Shown here piece after piece: positions 1 through 8,536 of a stretch of DNA of 64,000 bases. This stretch comes from Aureimonas flava. Its GTDB lineage: Bacteria; Pseudomonadota; Alphaproteobacteria; Rhizobiales; Rhizobiaceae. The notes under the pieces were generated by a model. It was not told where the DNA came from. It did not search any database and worked only from the letters and a program-made list of their open reading frames with translations. Where the stretch lies: contig NZ_QYRN01000005.1 of NCBI RefSeq assembly GCF_003583935.1, positions 248,001-312,000 on the forward strand, written 5' to 3'. Position numbers and translations under genes: made by a program. Within the stretch, counting starts at the first letter, position 1. Every line of letters begins with the position of its first letter.

Positions 1-1018
1 GCTTGCCGTAGAGGGTGACGAGCGTGCGCGGCTCGGCCAGAAGCGCCGCGGCCCGCTCCACCTCGGACCCGATCAGGTTCTCCATCACGCAGTCCGAATG
101 GCGCTCGCCGGAGCCGAGCGGCAGGCCCGCCACCGCGCGCACGTGCTGCTCGAACTGCGACACCGTGCAGGCGGCCTCGGTCCAGTGGCCCGAATTGTGG
201 ACGCGGGGCGCGATCTCGTTGACCAGAAGCGCGCCGTCCGCCGCGACGAAGAACTCCACCCCGATCACGCCCACGTAGCGCAGCCGGTCGAGGATCGCGC
301 GCGCCGTGGCGACCGCCGCCTCGGCGGACGCGTCCGCGACCTCGGCCGGCACGGTGGAGCGGCTGAGGATGCCCATGCGATGGACGTTCTCGGCCGGGTC
401 GAAGGCCTGGAACCCGCCGTCCTGACCGCGCGCGGCGATCACCGAGATCTCGCGCACGAACGGCACCTTGCGCTCCAGGATGGCGGGCACCGAGCCCAGG
501 CTCTCGAACACGTCGTCGTGCGGGCCGCCGGCCGCGATGGTCGCCTGGCCCTTGCCGTCGTAGCCGAGGCGGCGCGTCTTGAGGATGCAGTCGCCCCCGA
601 GGTCGAGCAGCGCGTGGTCGAGCTCCTGCGGGTCGTCCACCGCGCGCCAGGGCGCGGTGGCGATGCCGATGCCGTTCAGGAAGGCCTTCTCCACGACGCG
701 GTCCTGCGCCACCTCCAGCGCCTCGATGGGCGGATGGACGGGTGTGGCCGTGCCCAGCGCGCGAAGCGGCGCCACCGGCACGTTCTCGAACTCGTAGGTC
801 ACGACGTCGCTGCGTTCGGCCAGCGTGCGCAGCGCGGCGAGGTCGTCGTAGGCGCCGCGCACGAGTTCGTTGGCGACCTGCGCCGCCGGGCAGTCGGGAT
901 CGGGGTCGAGCACTAGCGTGCGGAAGCCGAGGCGCGCGGCGGCGGACGCCAGCATGCGGCCGAGCTGGCCGCCGCCGATGATGCCGATGGTGGAGCCGAA
1001 GGGGAGGGGGGCTGTCAT
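1..1018 (-). CDS. purK: 5-(carboxyamino)imidazole ribonucleotide synthase, C-terminus cut by window edge
   Basis: PurK uses ATP and bicarbonate to carboxylate AIR to N5-CAIR in de novo purine synthesis. The protein starts MTAPLPFGSTIGIIGGGQLG; the GIIGGGQLGRM motif, the later VTYEFENVP stretch and the ATP-grasp body are typical of the family. About 339 codons are visible, ending in the LVTLYGK segment that lies near the PurK C-terminus, so only some 15-25 residues should be missing. It lies 25 bp downstream of purE on the same strand, so the two steps AIR to CAIR are probably co-transcribed. No frameshift or internal stop is seen. Confidence 0.93.
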   Translation of the reverse strand, partial: MTAPLPFGSTIGIIGGGQLGRMLASAAARLGFRTLVLDPDPDCPAAQVANELVRGAYDDLAALRTLAERSDVVTYEFENVPVAPLRALGTATPVHPPIEALEVAQDRVVEKAFLNGIGIATAPWRAVDDPQELDHALLDLGGDCILKTRRLGYDGKGQATIAAGGPHDDVFESLGSVPAILERKVPFVREISVIAARGQDGGFQAFDPAENVHRMGILSRSTVPAEVADASAEAAVATARAILDRLRYVGVIGVEFFVAADGALLVNEIAPRVHNSGHWTEAACTVSQFEQHVRAVAGLPLGSGERHSDCVMENLIGSEVERAAALLAEPRTLVTLYGK

Positions 1019-1043
1019 GCGGACCGCCTGGATGCGGGGGAGA

Positions 1044-1547
1044 TCAATGCGCGGGCGTCGCGTCGTCGACGGGGCGCTCGGCGACGGCTTCGCTCTGGCG
1101 CGCGCGCCAGGCGTCCAGCCGCGCGGCGAGCGGGGCGTCGCCGAGGGCGAGCACGCTGGCGGCCAGCAGCGCGGCGTTCACCGCGCCGGCCCGGCCGATG
1201 GCGAGCGTGCCGACCGGGATGCCGGCGGGCATCTGGACGATCGACAGGAGGCTGTCCTGGCCCGACAGCGCCCGGCTTTCCACCGGAACGCCGAAGACCG
1301 GCAGCGGCGTCATCGAGGCCGCCATGCCCGGCAGGTGCGCGGCGCCGCCCGCGCCCGCGATCACCACCTTGAAGCCCCGCTCGCGCGCGCCCTTGGCGAA
1401 GGCGACGAGGCGGTCGGGCGTGCGGTGGGCGGACACGATCAACGCCTCGTGCGCGATGCCGAGCGCGTCCAGCGTCTCGGTGGCGTGCCGCATGGTGGCC
1501 CAGTCGGACTGGCTGCCCATGATCACGGCGACCGCGGGCGCGCTCAT
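1044..1547 (-). CDS. purE: N5-carboxyaminoimidazole ribonucleotide mutase
   Basis: PurE converts N5-CAIR to CAIR, directly after PurK. The 167-residue length is normal for class I PurE. Visible motifs are GSQSDW (residues 11-16), SAHR with the catalytic His41, and [10 protein letters not shown] (65-74). The ATG at 1547 gives the [17 protein letters not shown]-terminus expected of the family; longer upstream reading belongs to the DUF465 gene region. The start overlaps the end of the upstream small YdcH-like gene by 4 bp (ATGA), so translation of the two is probably coupled, and purK follows 25 bp later. Confidence 0.96.
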   Translation of the reverse strand: MSAPAVAVIMGSQSDWATMRHATETLDALGIAHEALIVSAHRTPDRLVAFAKGARERGFKVVIAGAGGAAHLPGMAASMTPLPVFGVPVESRALSGQDSLLSIVQMPAGIPVGTLAIGRAGAVNAALLAASVLALGDAPLAARLDAWRARQSEAVAERPVDDATPAH

Positions 1548-1747
1548 GCGATGATGTCCGGCAGGACCTGGTCCTCGAGGTCCTGGAGGCGGTCCTTGAT
1601 CAGGAGCTTCTTCTTCTTCATGCGCTGGATCTGCAGCCGGTCGCAGCCGGTGATCTCCATCGCCTCGATCGCCGCGTCGAAATCTGAATGTTCCTGGCGC
1701 AGCCTGGCGAGCTGCAGCCTGAGTTCGGCCTGTTCCTGATCCGCCAC
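1544..1747 (-). CDS. YdcH/DUF465 family small coiled-coil protein
   Basis: A 67-residue, highly charged, helical protein. It ends with an [19 protein letters not shown] segment, the Lys-rich tail typical of YdcH/DUF465 proteins, whose function is unknown. I chose the GTG at 1747 because the family-like sequence starts at [20 protein letters not shown]; the open frame runs further upstream but that part is Pro/Arg-rich and looks non-coding. It overlaps purE by 4 bp, so it heads a probable DUF465-purE-purK unit. A second family member lies divergently at 2031. Confidence 0.8.
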   Translation of the reverse strand: MADQEQAELRLQLARLRQEHSDFDAAIEAMEITGCDRLQIQRMKKKKLLIKDRLQDLEDQVLPDIIA

Positions 1748-2030
1748 CCCGGTCCCCTCGAACGCGAAACCCCCGCGCCGCGGCGCCCGGTCGGCGGGCC
1801 GCGGCATCACAAAAAATCGACCCGGAACCGGCCCCGGCGGCAAGTCCTTCCAACCGCTCGGGAACGGGCGCTTCGACCCCGTCCTTTGGATATCAGGACG
1901 GCGGGAAATTAAAAACCCGGGTCTTGAACCCCATTCGACAGCTCAAACCTTATGTGACACCTTCATGGCGTCCACGACGGTCCGGTCGTCCGGACGTCGA
2001 TGGAGGCGGAAAACCCAAAGGAGCTCAAGA

Positions 2031-2204
2031 ATGTCCTTGGATGCCCATCTCGCGACCCTGGAGCAGCGCCATTCGGCCCTCAACGAGGAGATCGCATCGG
2101 CCCACACCAAGCCGGCCATGAGCGATGCGGAACTACAGGAACTGAAGCGGCGCAAGCTGGTCCTCAAGGACGAGATCGAGCGTCTGCGCCATTCGGCCCA
2201 CTGA
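2031..2204 (+). CDS. YdcH/DUF465 family small protein
   Basis: A 57-residue protein starting MSLDAHLATLEQRHSALNEE and ending with an LKRRKLVLKDEIERLRH helix, the pattern of the DUF465 (YdcH) family. The ATG at 2031 has a good ribosome-binding site (AAAGGAG at 2017-2023). Frames continuing upstream of it lack family similarity. The stretch between this gene and the divergent DUF465 gene (1748-2030) carries no other supported gene and should hold both promoters. Function unknown; homologues are common and often occur in several copies in this class. Confidence 0.85.
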   Translation: MSLDAHLATLEQRHSALNEEIASAHTKPAMSDAELQELKRRKLVLKDEIERLRHSAH

Positions 2205-2223
2205 CGATCCACGAGCATTCCCC

Positions 2224-2247
2224 GGCGCGGCCTTCCCAGGCCGCGCC
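2224..2247 (+). terminator. GC-rich hairpin after the DUF465 gene
   Basis: Perfect 9-bp stem GGCGCGGCC / GGCCGCGCC with a 6-nt loop, 19 bp after the stop codon of the small gene. There is no T-run, so it may be a weak or Rho-assisted terminator. Confidence 0.4.
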
Positions 2248-2345
2248 CTCCGATCCGCGCGCGCCCTTGTAGTCTCGCCGCAATCGGTATCTACAGCAGC
2301 CCGCCGGCCCGACCGGCCCGTTCCGCCCGCTGCGCAGATGTTTCC

Positions 2346-3005
2346 ATGATCGACGACGACCGTATCCGCCCCCGACTGGTCCTGGCGACGACCCTCCTGC
2401 CGGACGGCGAGGCCGGCGAGACCGCGCTTCGCGAGGCGCTGGACGCGGGCGACGTCGCCTCCGTGCTGATCGACCCCGCCGACCGCCAGCCGGGGCCCTT
2501 CCAGGACTTCGCCGAGCGCCTCGTGCCGGTGATCCAGGCGGCGGGCGCCGCCGCGATCGTGGCGGGCGACACGCGCTGCGCCGGCCGCGTGCGCGCCGAC
2601 GGGTTCCACGATCCCTCCGGCAGCGTGCCGGCCCTGCGCGAGGCGGTCGGCCGGTTCGCGCCCCGCCTGATCGTCGGCGCCTCGGGCTTCACCACGCGGC
2701 ACGACGCGCTGGAAGCCGGCGAGTGCATGCCGGACTACCTCTTCTTCGGAAAGCTCGGCGCCGACGCCGCGCCCGAGCCCCTGCGCCGCAATCTCGAACT
2801 GGCCGAATGGTGGGCCTCGATCGTCGAGATTCCGTGCATCGTGCAGGGGGGCTCGGATCTTGCGAGCCTGCCGGCCGCGGTCGCGACGCGGGCCGAGTTC
2901 ATCGCCCTGTCCAGCGCCGTGTTCGCCGACCTCGCGCTCGCGGGCGAACGGGTCCGGGCCGCCGAGCGGCTGATCGATGCGGCGATGGAGGAGGCCGCGG
3001 CATGA
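2346..3005 (+). CDS. divergent ThiE-like (thiamine phosphate synthase family) TIM-barrel protein
   Basis: 219 residues with the layout of thiamine phosphate synthase: the GAAAIVAGD strand, RADGFHDPSG (84-92), LIVGASG (108-114), PDYLFFG (129-135) and a glycine-rich phosphate-binding loop QGGSDLASLP (167-176). Canonical ThiE has HLGQ after the ADG strand and GVSTH in the next loop; here these are FHDPSG and GASGF. The catalytic pyrimidine/pyrophosphate-binding residues are therefore changed, and true thiamine phosphate synthase activity is uncertain. No other thi gene and no TPP riboswitch is visible nearby. The stop overlaps the start of the Sel1 gene by 4 bp (ATGA), suggesting coupled expression. 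Confidence 0.7.
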   Translation: MIDDDRIRPRLVLATTLLPDGEAGETALREALDAGDVASVLIDPADRQPGPFQDFAERLVPVIQAAGAAAIVAGDTRCAGRVRADGFHDPSGSVPALREAVGRFAPRLIVGASGFTTRHDALEAGECMPDYLFFGKLGADAAPEPLRRNLELAEWWASIVEIPCIVQGGSDLASLPAAVATRAEFIALSSAVFADLALAGERVRAAERLIDAAMEEAAA

Positions 3006-4012
3006 GGCGACTGGCGCTTCTCCTGGCGCTCCTGTCCGCCACGCCCGCCGCGGCGCAGGATCCGCCGGCCCCCGCGGCGCCCGCCGCCGGCCTCGAGGTG
3101 CCCCCGCCGCCCTTGTCGTCCAACCTCCTGCCGACCCCGGTGGCCCGCGCGAACGACGACGGTGCCGCTCCGGGCGCGCCGTCCGCCAGCGCCCAGGCCT
3201 ACGGCGCCTTCCAGCGCGGCTACTACCTTTCGGCCCTGCGCATCGCCGAGCCGCTCGCCAATCTCGGCGACCCGGCGGCGCAGACCCTGCTCGGCGAGAT
3301 CTACGGCCGCGGGCTGGGCGTCCCGCGCGACGAGACCGAAGCGGCCCGCTGGTACGGGATCGCCGCCAAGGCCGGCGTGCCGGAGGCGCAGTTCCGCTAC
3401 GCCATGCTGCTGATCGAAGGGCGCGCCGTGCCCCCCGACGACGCGACGGCACGCGACCTGATGAAGGCCGCCGCCGATGCCGGCAATCCGCTGGCCGCCT
3501 ACAACTACGGCCAGATGCTGATCCGCGCCTCGCCCACCGGCGGCTTCACCGAGGCGGCCGCCTATTTCCGCAAGGCGGCCGAATCCGGCCTTCCCGACGC
3601 GCAATACGCCCTGTCGCAGCTCTACGCCTACGGCCGGGGCACGCAGAAGGCCGACGACGCGGAGGCGCGCCGCTGGCTCGCCGAAGCGGCCAAGGGCGGC
3701 AGTGACACCGCGCAGATCGAGCTCGGCATCTGGCTGATCAACGGCCGCGGCGGCCCCGCCGATCCCCTGGAGGGCTTCCGCTGGCTCAAGGGCGCGGCCG
3801 AGCGCGGCAACCCGATCGCGGTCAATCGCATGGCCCATCTCTACAAGGACGGCGTGGGAACCCCGCGCGACCGTGGGCAGGCCGCGATGTGGACCGTGCT
3901 CGCCCGGCGCGCCGCCAATTCGGACGCCACGCTGGACGGCTGGTTCCGCGACCTGCCCGACGCGGAGCAGAAGGCGGCGCTGGAGGCGGCCAACCGCTTC
4001 CGCGCCGGATGA
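3002..4012 (+). CDS. secreted Sel1/TPR-repeat protein
   Basis: 336 residues with a Sec signal peptide (MRRLALLLALLSATPAAAQD, cleavage after about residue 18-20), a Pro/Ala-rich linker, and then a run of Sel1-like repeats. Repeat signatures such as GDPAAQTLLGEIYGRGLGV, GSDTAQIELGIWLINGRGG and GNPIAVNRMAHLYKDGVG have the A..G...Y..G spacing. Sel1 proteins are usually periplasmic scaffolds or envelope-stress adaptors; the partner cannot be told from sequence. The ATG at 3002 overlaps the ThiE-like gene's stop. It ends 146 bp before the inositol monophosphatase gene, an interval in which I see no gene. Confidence 0.88.
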   Translation: MRRLALLLALLSATPAAAQDPPAPAAPAAGLEVPPPPLSSNLLPTPVARANDDGAAPGAPSASAQAYGAFQRGYYLSALRIAEPLANLGDPAAQTLLGEIYGRGLGVPRDETEAARWYGIAAKAGVPEAQFRYAMLLIEGRAVPPDDATARDLMKAAADAGNPLAAYNYGQMLIRASPTGGFTEAAAYFRKAAESGLPDAQYALSQLYAYGRGTQKADDAEARRWLAEAAKGGSDTAQIELGIWLINGRGGPADPLEGFRWLKGAAERGNPIAVNRMAHLYKDGVGTPRDRGQAAMWTVLARRAANSDATLDGWFRDLPDAEQKAALEAANRFRAG

Positions 4013-4158
4013 CGCACGGGGCTTGAACCCACCGTTCAAGTGTGGTTGTGAGGCGCCCGTTCTCCATTTCGTCCCGCGCCGCCCTCGGTTGCGGGCACAA
4101 GGCACGCGGCCCCGCGCCGCCGCCGGTTCTTTCGATCGCTATCAGGAAAGTTGAAGCC

Positions 4159-5007
4159 ATGGCCCGTTCGGCGCTGATGAACGTGATGACGCAGGCCGCG
4201 ATGAAGGCGGGCCGCTCGCTCACGCGCGACTTCGGCGAGGTGCAGAACCTCCAGGTGTCCATGAAGGGGCCGGCCGACTTCGTCAGCCACGCCGACCGCA
4301 AGGCCGAGGAGATCGTCTTCCAGGAACTGTCGCGCGCCCGGCCGGACTGGGGCTTCCTGATGGAGGAGCGCGGCGCCGTGGAGGGCCGCGACCCGCAGCA
4401 CCGCTGGATCGTCGATCCGCTGGACGGCACCACCAACTTCCTGCACGGCATTCCGCAGTTCGCGATCTCGATCGGCCTGGAGCGCGACGGGCAGATCGTG
4501 GCCGGCGTGATCTTCAACCCGGCGAGCGACGAGCTCTACTCCGCCGAGCGGGGCGGCGGCGCCTTCCTGAACGACCGCCGCATCCGCGTCGCCGCGCGCT
4601 CCAAGCTGGCCGAATGCGTGGTGGCGACGGGCATTCCCCATCTCGGCCACGCAGACCACGCGCGCTACCTCTTCGAGGCGCGGCAGATGATGGGCGAGAC
4701 GGCCGGCATCCGGGCCATGGGCTCGGCGGCGCTCAACCTCGCCTATCTGGCGGCCGGCCGCATCGACGGCTTCTGGGAGCATTCGCTCCAGCCCTGGGAC
4801 GTGGCCGCCGGCTCGATCCTGGTGCGCGAGGCGGGCGGCTTCGTCACCCATTCGGACGGCTCGGCCTTCGAGTTCGCCGAGGGCGATCTCGCCTGCGGCA
4901 ACGAGCTCGTGCACCGGGCGCTGGTGGCGGCGCTGAAGAAGGCGAGCACGGCCATGCGCGGCGGGGCGAAGCCCCGGACCGAGCCGGCCGAGCCGAGCGA
5001 GGGCTGA
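4159..5007 (+). CDS. suhB: inositol monophosphatase family protein (SuhB-like)
   Basis: 282 residues of the Mg2+-dependent inositol-phosphatase superfamily. Metal-binding motifs are EE at 69-70 (MEERG), DPLDGTTN at 86-93 and the later WDVAAGSILVREAGG. Family members hydrolyse myo-inositol-1-phosphate, and SuhB also acts with the ribosomal-RNA antitermination complex in some bacteria. The start at 4159 (MARSALMNVM) matches known homologues; the open frame upstream of it is not conserved-looking. The last 20 residues are Pro/Glu-rich and variable. Confidence 0.92.
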   Translation: MARSALMNVMTQAAMKAGRSLTRDFGEVQNLQVSMKGPADFVSHADRKAEEIVFQELSRARPDWGFLMEERGAVEGRDPQHRWIVDPLDGTTNFLHGIPQFAISIGLERDGQIVAGVIFNPASDELYSAERGGGAFLNDRRIRVAARSKLAECVVATGIPHLGHADHARYLFEARQMMGETAGIRAMGSAALNLAYLAAGRIDGFWEHSLQPWDVAAGSILVREAGGFVTHSDGSAFEFAEGDLACGNELVHRALVAALKKASTAMRGGAKPRTEPAEPSEG

Positions 5008-5122
5008 GGCGGCCTAACGTGTTGCGCGTGGCGCGCTTTCCGCGAAAAAGCGATTTGCAGCGCGCCGCGTCTCCGCTAGCTTCCCCGCCAGCCAGCGAGT
5101 TCGCCAAGCGGGTGCCGTACCG

Positions 5123-6166
5123 ATGCAGGTTCTGAGTTCATCCCCCGACGGCCGCCCCATCCCGCATGGGGGCCCGGACCGGTTTTCCAGCCCCCTGGTC
5201 TTCCTGTGGGCCATGCTGGTTTTCCTGGCCCTGGCCGGCTTCGTGGCGATGATCCTCGGCCGGCAGGTGATCCAGGCCTTCTCCACCAATCCCGGCCTCA
5301 ACGGGCTGATCCTCGGGGTCCTGGCGGTCGGCATCCTTCTGGCGCTGCTCCAGATTCTCCGTCTGGCGCGCGAGGCCCGCTGGCTCAACGCGCTGCGCGA
5401 CAACGACCGCGAGCGCCGCGCCCGCGCACCCGTGCTGCTGGCGCCGATGGAGGCGATGGTCGGGCACGGCGCGATGCCGAGCAGCCTGCCGGCGTCGTCG
5501 GTGCGCGCGATCCTGGACTCGGTCGGCGGGCGCCTCGACGAATCGCGCGACGTGTCGCGCTATCTGGTCGGCCTCCTCGTGTTCCTGGGCCTTCTCGGCA
5601 CGTTCTGGGGCCTTCTCACCACGATCGGCTCGATCTCCTCCACGATCCAGTCGCTGGATCCGGCCGCCGGCGATGCGGCGACGGTGCTCGATTCGGTGAA
5701 GTCCGGCCTGTCGGCCCCGCTCTCGGGCATGGGCACGGCGTTCTCGTCCTCGCTGTTCGGCCTGTCGGGATCGCTCGTCCTCGGCTTCCTCGACCTACAG
5801 GTCGGTCGGGCGCAGAACCGGTTCTACACCGAGCTGGAGGACTGGCTCGCCACGGTGGCGGTGGAGGGCGGTCTGCCGATGCCGGCGATCGTCGCGCCCG
5901 AAGGGGCGGCGGTGGGCTCCAGCGGCGAGGAGTTCCGCCTCCTGTCCGACCGCATCAACCGCCTGGTGCTGGAGCATTCGACCAGCCCGCGCACCAGCGC
6001 CGCCATGGCCAACCTCGCCGAGAGCATCCAGGGCCTCGTCCAGCACATGCGCGGCGAGCAGCAGACGCTTCGGGACTTCGTGGAGGCGCAGGCCAACGAG
6101 CAGCGCGAGATGCGGCGCGTCCTGGAGCGGCTGAACCGGTCGCTCTCCGAGATCGAGCGGAACTGA
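5123..6166 (+). CDS. MotA/TolQ/ExbB-like four-helix membrane protein
   Basis: 347 residues with four predicted membrane helices at about 24-46, 60-83, 147-170 and 200-225. The third and fourth helices are flanked by the GTFWGLLTTIG and SGMGTAFSSSLFGLSGS sequences that mark the MotA/TolQ/ExbB proton-channel family. A cytoplasmic tail of about 120 residues follows. The next gene, 4 bp on, encodes the matching one-helix OmpA-domain partner, so the pair probably forms a stator-like ion channel anchored to peptidoglycan. No flagellar or Tol genes are near, so its role is unknown; database names such as flagellar motor protein would be only by similarity. Confidence 0.88.
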   Translation: MQVLSSSPDGRPIPHGGPDRFSSPLVFLWAMLVFLALAGFVAMILGRQVIQAFSTNPGLNGLILGVLAVGILLALLQILRLAREARWLNALRDNDRERRARAPVLLAPMEAMVGHGAMPSSLPASSVRAILDSVGGRLDESRDVSRYLVGLLVFLGLLGTFWGLLTTIGSISSTIQSLDPAAGDAATVLDSVKSGLSAPLSGMGTAFSSSLFGLSGSLVLGFLDLQVGRAQNRFYTELEDWLATVAVEGGLPMPAIVAPEGAAVGSSGEEFRLLSDRINRLVLEHSTSPRTSAAMANLAESIQGLVQHMRGEQQTLRDFVEAQANEQREMRRVLERLNRSLSEIERN

Positions 6167-6170
6167 GGCC

Positions 6171-7205
6171 GTGGCGCTCGGGCGCGGTCGCCGGCTGCGG
6201 CGGGACATCGATTACTGGCCGGGCTTCGTGGACGCGCTGTCCACGCTGCTCCTGGCCATCATGTTCCTCCTGTCGGTCTTCGTGATCGCGCAGTTCCTGC
6301 TCAGTCGCGACCTGTCGGGGCGCGACACGGTGCTCGACCGGCTGAACTCGCAGATCGCCGAACTCAACCAACTCCTCGCGCTGGAGCGATCCAATTCCAC
6401 CGACTTCCAGGACCAGATCGCCGCGCTCCAGGCCTCGCTGGCCGGCGCCGAGACCGAGCGCACCCGTCTCCAGGCGGCGCTGGACGGCGAACGGGCGGGG
6501 GCGGGCGGCGGTGGCGCCGCGCCCGCGGTCGGCGAGCTCCAGGCGCAGGTGGAATCGGAGCGGCAGGTCTCGGCCCAGGCGCGCACGCAGATCGACCTCC
6601 TGAACCAGCAGCTCTCCGCGCTGCGCCAGCAGATCGCGGCGCTGGAGGATGCGCTCGGCGCGTCCGAGAGCCGCGACCGCGAATCCCAGACGCAGATCGC
6701 CGATCTCGGGCGCCGGCTCAACGTGGCGCTCGCCCAGAGGGTGCAGGAGCTGGCGCGCTACCGCTCCGACTTCTTCGGCCGCCTGCGCGAGATCCTGGCC
6801 GACCGCGACAACATCCGCATCGTCGGCGACCGCTTCGTCTTCCAGTCGGAGGTGCTGTTTCCCTCGGGTGCGGACATCCTCCAGCCCGCCGGGCGCGACG
6901 AGATGGAGAAGCTCGCCGAGGCGATCATCCAGCTCAACCGCGAGATCCCGTCCGACATCAACTGGATCATCCGCGTCGACGGCCACACGGACAACGTGCC
7001 GATCAGCGGCGGCCGCTTCACCGACAACTGGCAGCTTTCCACCGCGCGCGCGGCGGCGGTGGTGCGCTTCCTGGTGCAGGCGGGCGTGCCGGCCAACCGC
7101 CTGGCGGCCACCGGCTTCGGCGAGTTCCAGCCGCTGGTGATGGGCGACACGCCGGAGGCGCGCGCCCGCAATCGGCGGATCGAGCTGAAGCTCACCGAAC
7201 GATAG
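6171..7205 (+). CDS. MotB-like protein: membrane helix, coiled coil, OmpA peptidoglycan-binding domain
   Basis: 344 residues. An N-terminal helix (about 21-45) carries an Asp at its start (Asp21 in GFVDALSTLL), like the channel Asp of MotB. A coiled coil of roughly 150 residues follows, rich in Gln/Glu/Leu heptads, and the C-terminal OmpA-like domain (about 240-344) has VDGHTDNVPI, NWQLSTARA and RNRRIELKL, the peptidoglycan-binding signature. It starts with GTG, 4 bp after the MotA-like gene, so the two are one unit. The coiled-coil spacer is longer than in MotB and could cross a wide periplasm. Confidence 0.88.
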   Translation: MALGRGRRLRRDIDYWPGFVDALSTLLLAIMFLLSVFVIAQFLLSRDLSGRDTVLDRLNSQIAELNQLLALERSNSTDFQDQIAALQASLAGAETERTRLQAALDGERAGAGGGGAAPAVGELQAQVESERQVSAQARTQIDLLNQQLSALRQQIAALEDALGASESRDRESQTQIADLGRRLNVALAQRVQELARYRSDFFGRLREILADRDNIRIVGDRFVFQSEVLFPSGADILQPAGRDEMEKLAEAIIQLNREIPSDINWIIRVDGHTDNVPISGGRFTDNWQLSTARAAAVVRFLVQAGVPANRLAATGFGEFQPLVMGDTPEARARNRRIELKLTER

Positions 7206-7223
7206 AGGGCCGAGGGGCCCTCG

Positions 7224-8447
7224 TCAGCGGCGCCCCATCTCGTCCCGGACGAGGCGCCCGAGGCGGGGGATGCCTTGCGTCACCGCGCGCTCGTCCGCCA
7301 GCGTGAACGACAGGCGCAGCGTGTTGCGGCCCGAGCCGTCGGCATGGAAGGCGCTGCCGGGCACGAAGGCGACGCGTTCCTCCGCGACGGCGCGGGCGAG
7401 CAGTGTCGCCGTGTCGATGCCCTCGGGAAGCGTGACCCAGACGAACATGCCGCCCTGGGGCCGGCTCCATTCGACGCCGGCCGGCATCGCCGCCTCCAGC
7501 GCCGCGAGGATCGCGTCGCGCCGCGCGCCGTAGACCTGCCGGACCTTCTCGACCTGGGCCGCGTAGCTGGTCTCGGCGACGCGGTGGATGGCCATCTGGT
7601 TGATGGAAGGGCTGTGGAGGTCGGCCGCCTGCTTCATCAGCACGAGCTTCTCCACGATGCGACGCGGCGCGCAGATCCAGCCCATGCGAAGGCCGGGTGC
7701 AAGGATCTTGGAGAACGAGCCGCAGTAGATCGTGCGGGCCGCGTCCAGGCCGCCGGAGCGGGCGCAGTCGAGCGCCGCGATCGGCGGCACGGGGTCGCCC
7801 TCGTAGCGCAGCGCCTGATAGGCGGCGTCCTCGATCACGGCGATGTCGAGCTCGGCGGCGAGGTCCAGCACCGCCTCGCGCTGTGCCAGGGTCAGCGTCT
7901 CGCCGGTGGGATTGGCGAAGTCGGGCACGAGATAGGCGAACTTGGCGCGCCCGCCGGCCTTGGCGGCGGCCTCGGCATAGGCGGCGGGCGTGGTGTTGCC
8001 GCCTTCGGGGGCCAGGCGGTCGTAGGTCGGCTCGTAGGCGTTGAAGGCCTGGAGCGCGCCGAGATAGGTCGGCCACGCGACCAGCGCCGTGTCGGCGGGC
8101 GACAGCATCAGCTTGCCGAGATAGTCGAGCCCCTGCTGCGAGCCGGAGGTGATGAAGACGTTGCCCTCGTCGCAGGGAACGCCGAGCGTTGCCATGTGCG
8201 CGGCGAGCCAGCGGCGCAGCGGCAGGTAGCCCTCGCTCACCTGGTACTGCAGGGCGGCGTCGGCCTGGGCGCCGCCGAGGACGTCGGCATAGGCCTGGCG
8301 GAAGGCCTCGTGCGGAAACAGCGCGGGGTCGGGGATGCCACCGGCGAAGGAGATGATGTCCGGTTGGTCGAGGAGCTTCAGGAGTTCCCGGATTTCCGAT
8401 GCCTTCATGCGGCTGGAGCGGGTGGCGAACAGGTCGGTCAGGGTCAT
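7224..8447 (-). CDS. PLP-dependent aminotransferase (class I/II, 2-aminoadipate/LysN-like)
   Basis: 407 residues of fold-type I aminotransferase. Motifs include the AGGIPDP stretch near residue 35, NPTGE (179-183) and the PLP-binding lysine in SFSKILAPGLRMGW (Lys247). The sequence is closest in pattern to the LysN/2-aminoadipate aminotransferases that use various amino acids and 2-oxoglutarate; the true substrate cannot be fixed. Two ATGs lie six bases apart (8453 and 8447). AGGAGG abuts the first and is six bases from the second, so 8447 is preferred. It converges on the OmpA-domain gene, with a GC hairpin at 7205-7222 between them. Confidence 0.88.
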   Translation of the reverse strand: MTLTDLFATRSSRMKASEIRELLKLLDQPDIISFAGGIPDPALFPHEAFRQAYADVLGGAQADAALQYQVSEGYLPLRRWLAAHMATLGVPCDEGNVFITSGSQQGLDYLGKLMLSPADTALVAWPTYLGALQAFNAYEPTYDRLAPEGGNTTPAAYAEAAAKAGGRAKFAYLVPDFANPTGETLTLAQREAVLDLAAELDIAVIEDAAYQALRYEGDPVPPIAALDCARSGGLDAARTIYCGSFSKILAPGLRMGWICAPRRIVEKLVLMKQAADLHSPSINQMAIHRVAETSYAAQVEKVRQVYGARRDAILAALEAAMPAGVEWSRPQGGMFVWVTLPEGIDTATLLARAVAEERVAFVPGSAFHADGSGRNTLRLSFTLADERAVTQGIPRLGRLVRDEMGRR

Positions 8448-8536
8448 GGACATCCTCCTGCGCGTCCTTCACCACATGCGCGGAGAATATGTCAACAATG
8501 CTGACCTATTTTCTTTTCGGCGGGTGGCCCGGACGC

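Noticed and set aside
4013-4158. Small gene before the inositol monophosphatase gene
   Set aside because: The open frame here runs into the phosphatase gene in frame, but its sequence is unlike the family and has no ribosome-binding site.
5123-7205. A Zorya-type anti-phage system (ZorA/ZorB)
   Set aside because: The two proteins look like ZorA and ZorB in outline, but no ZorC, ZorD or ZorE gene lies near, the neighbours are metabolic genes, and the channel protein's tail is shorter than that of ZorA.
7205-7222. Intrinsic terminator between the OmpA-domain gene and the aminotransferase
   Set aside because: The 7-bp stem has no T-run on either strand and overlaps the stop codon; it may be a weak hairpin only.
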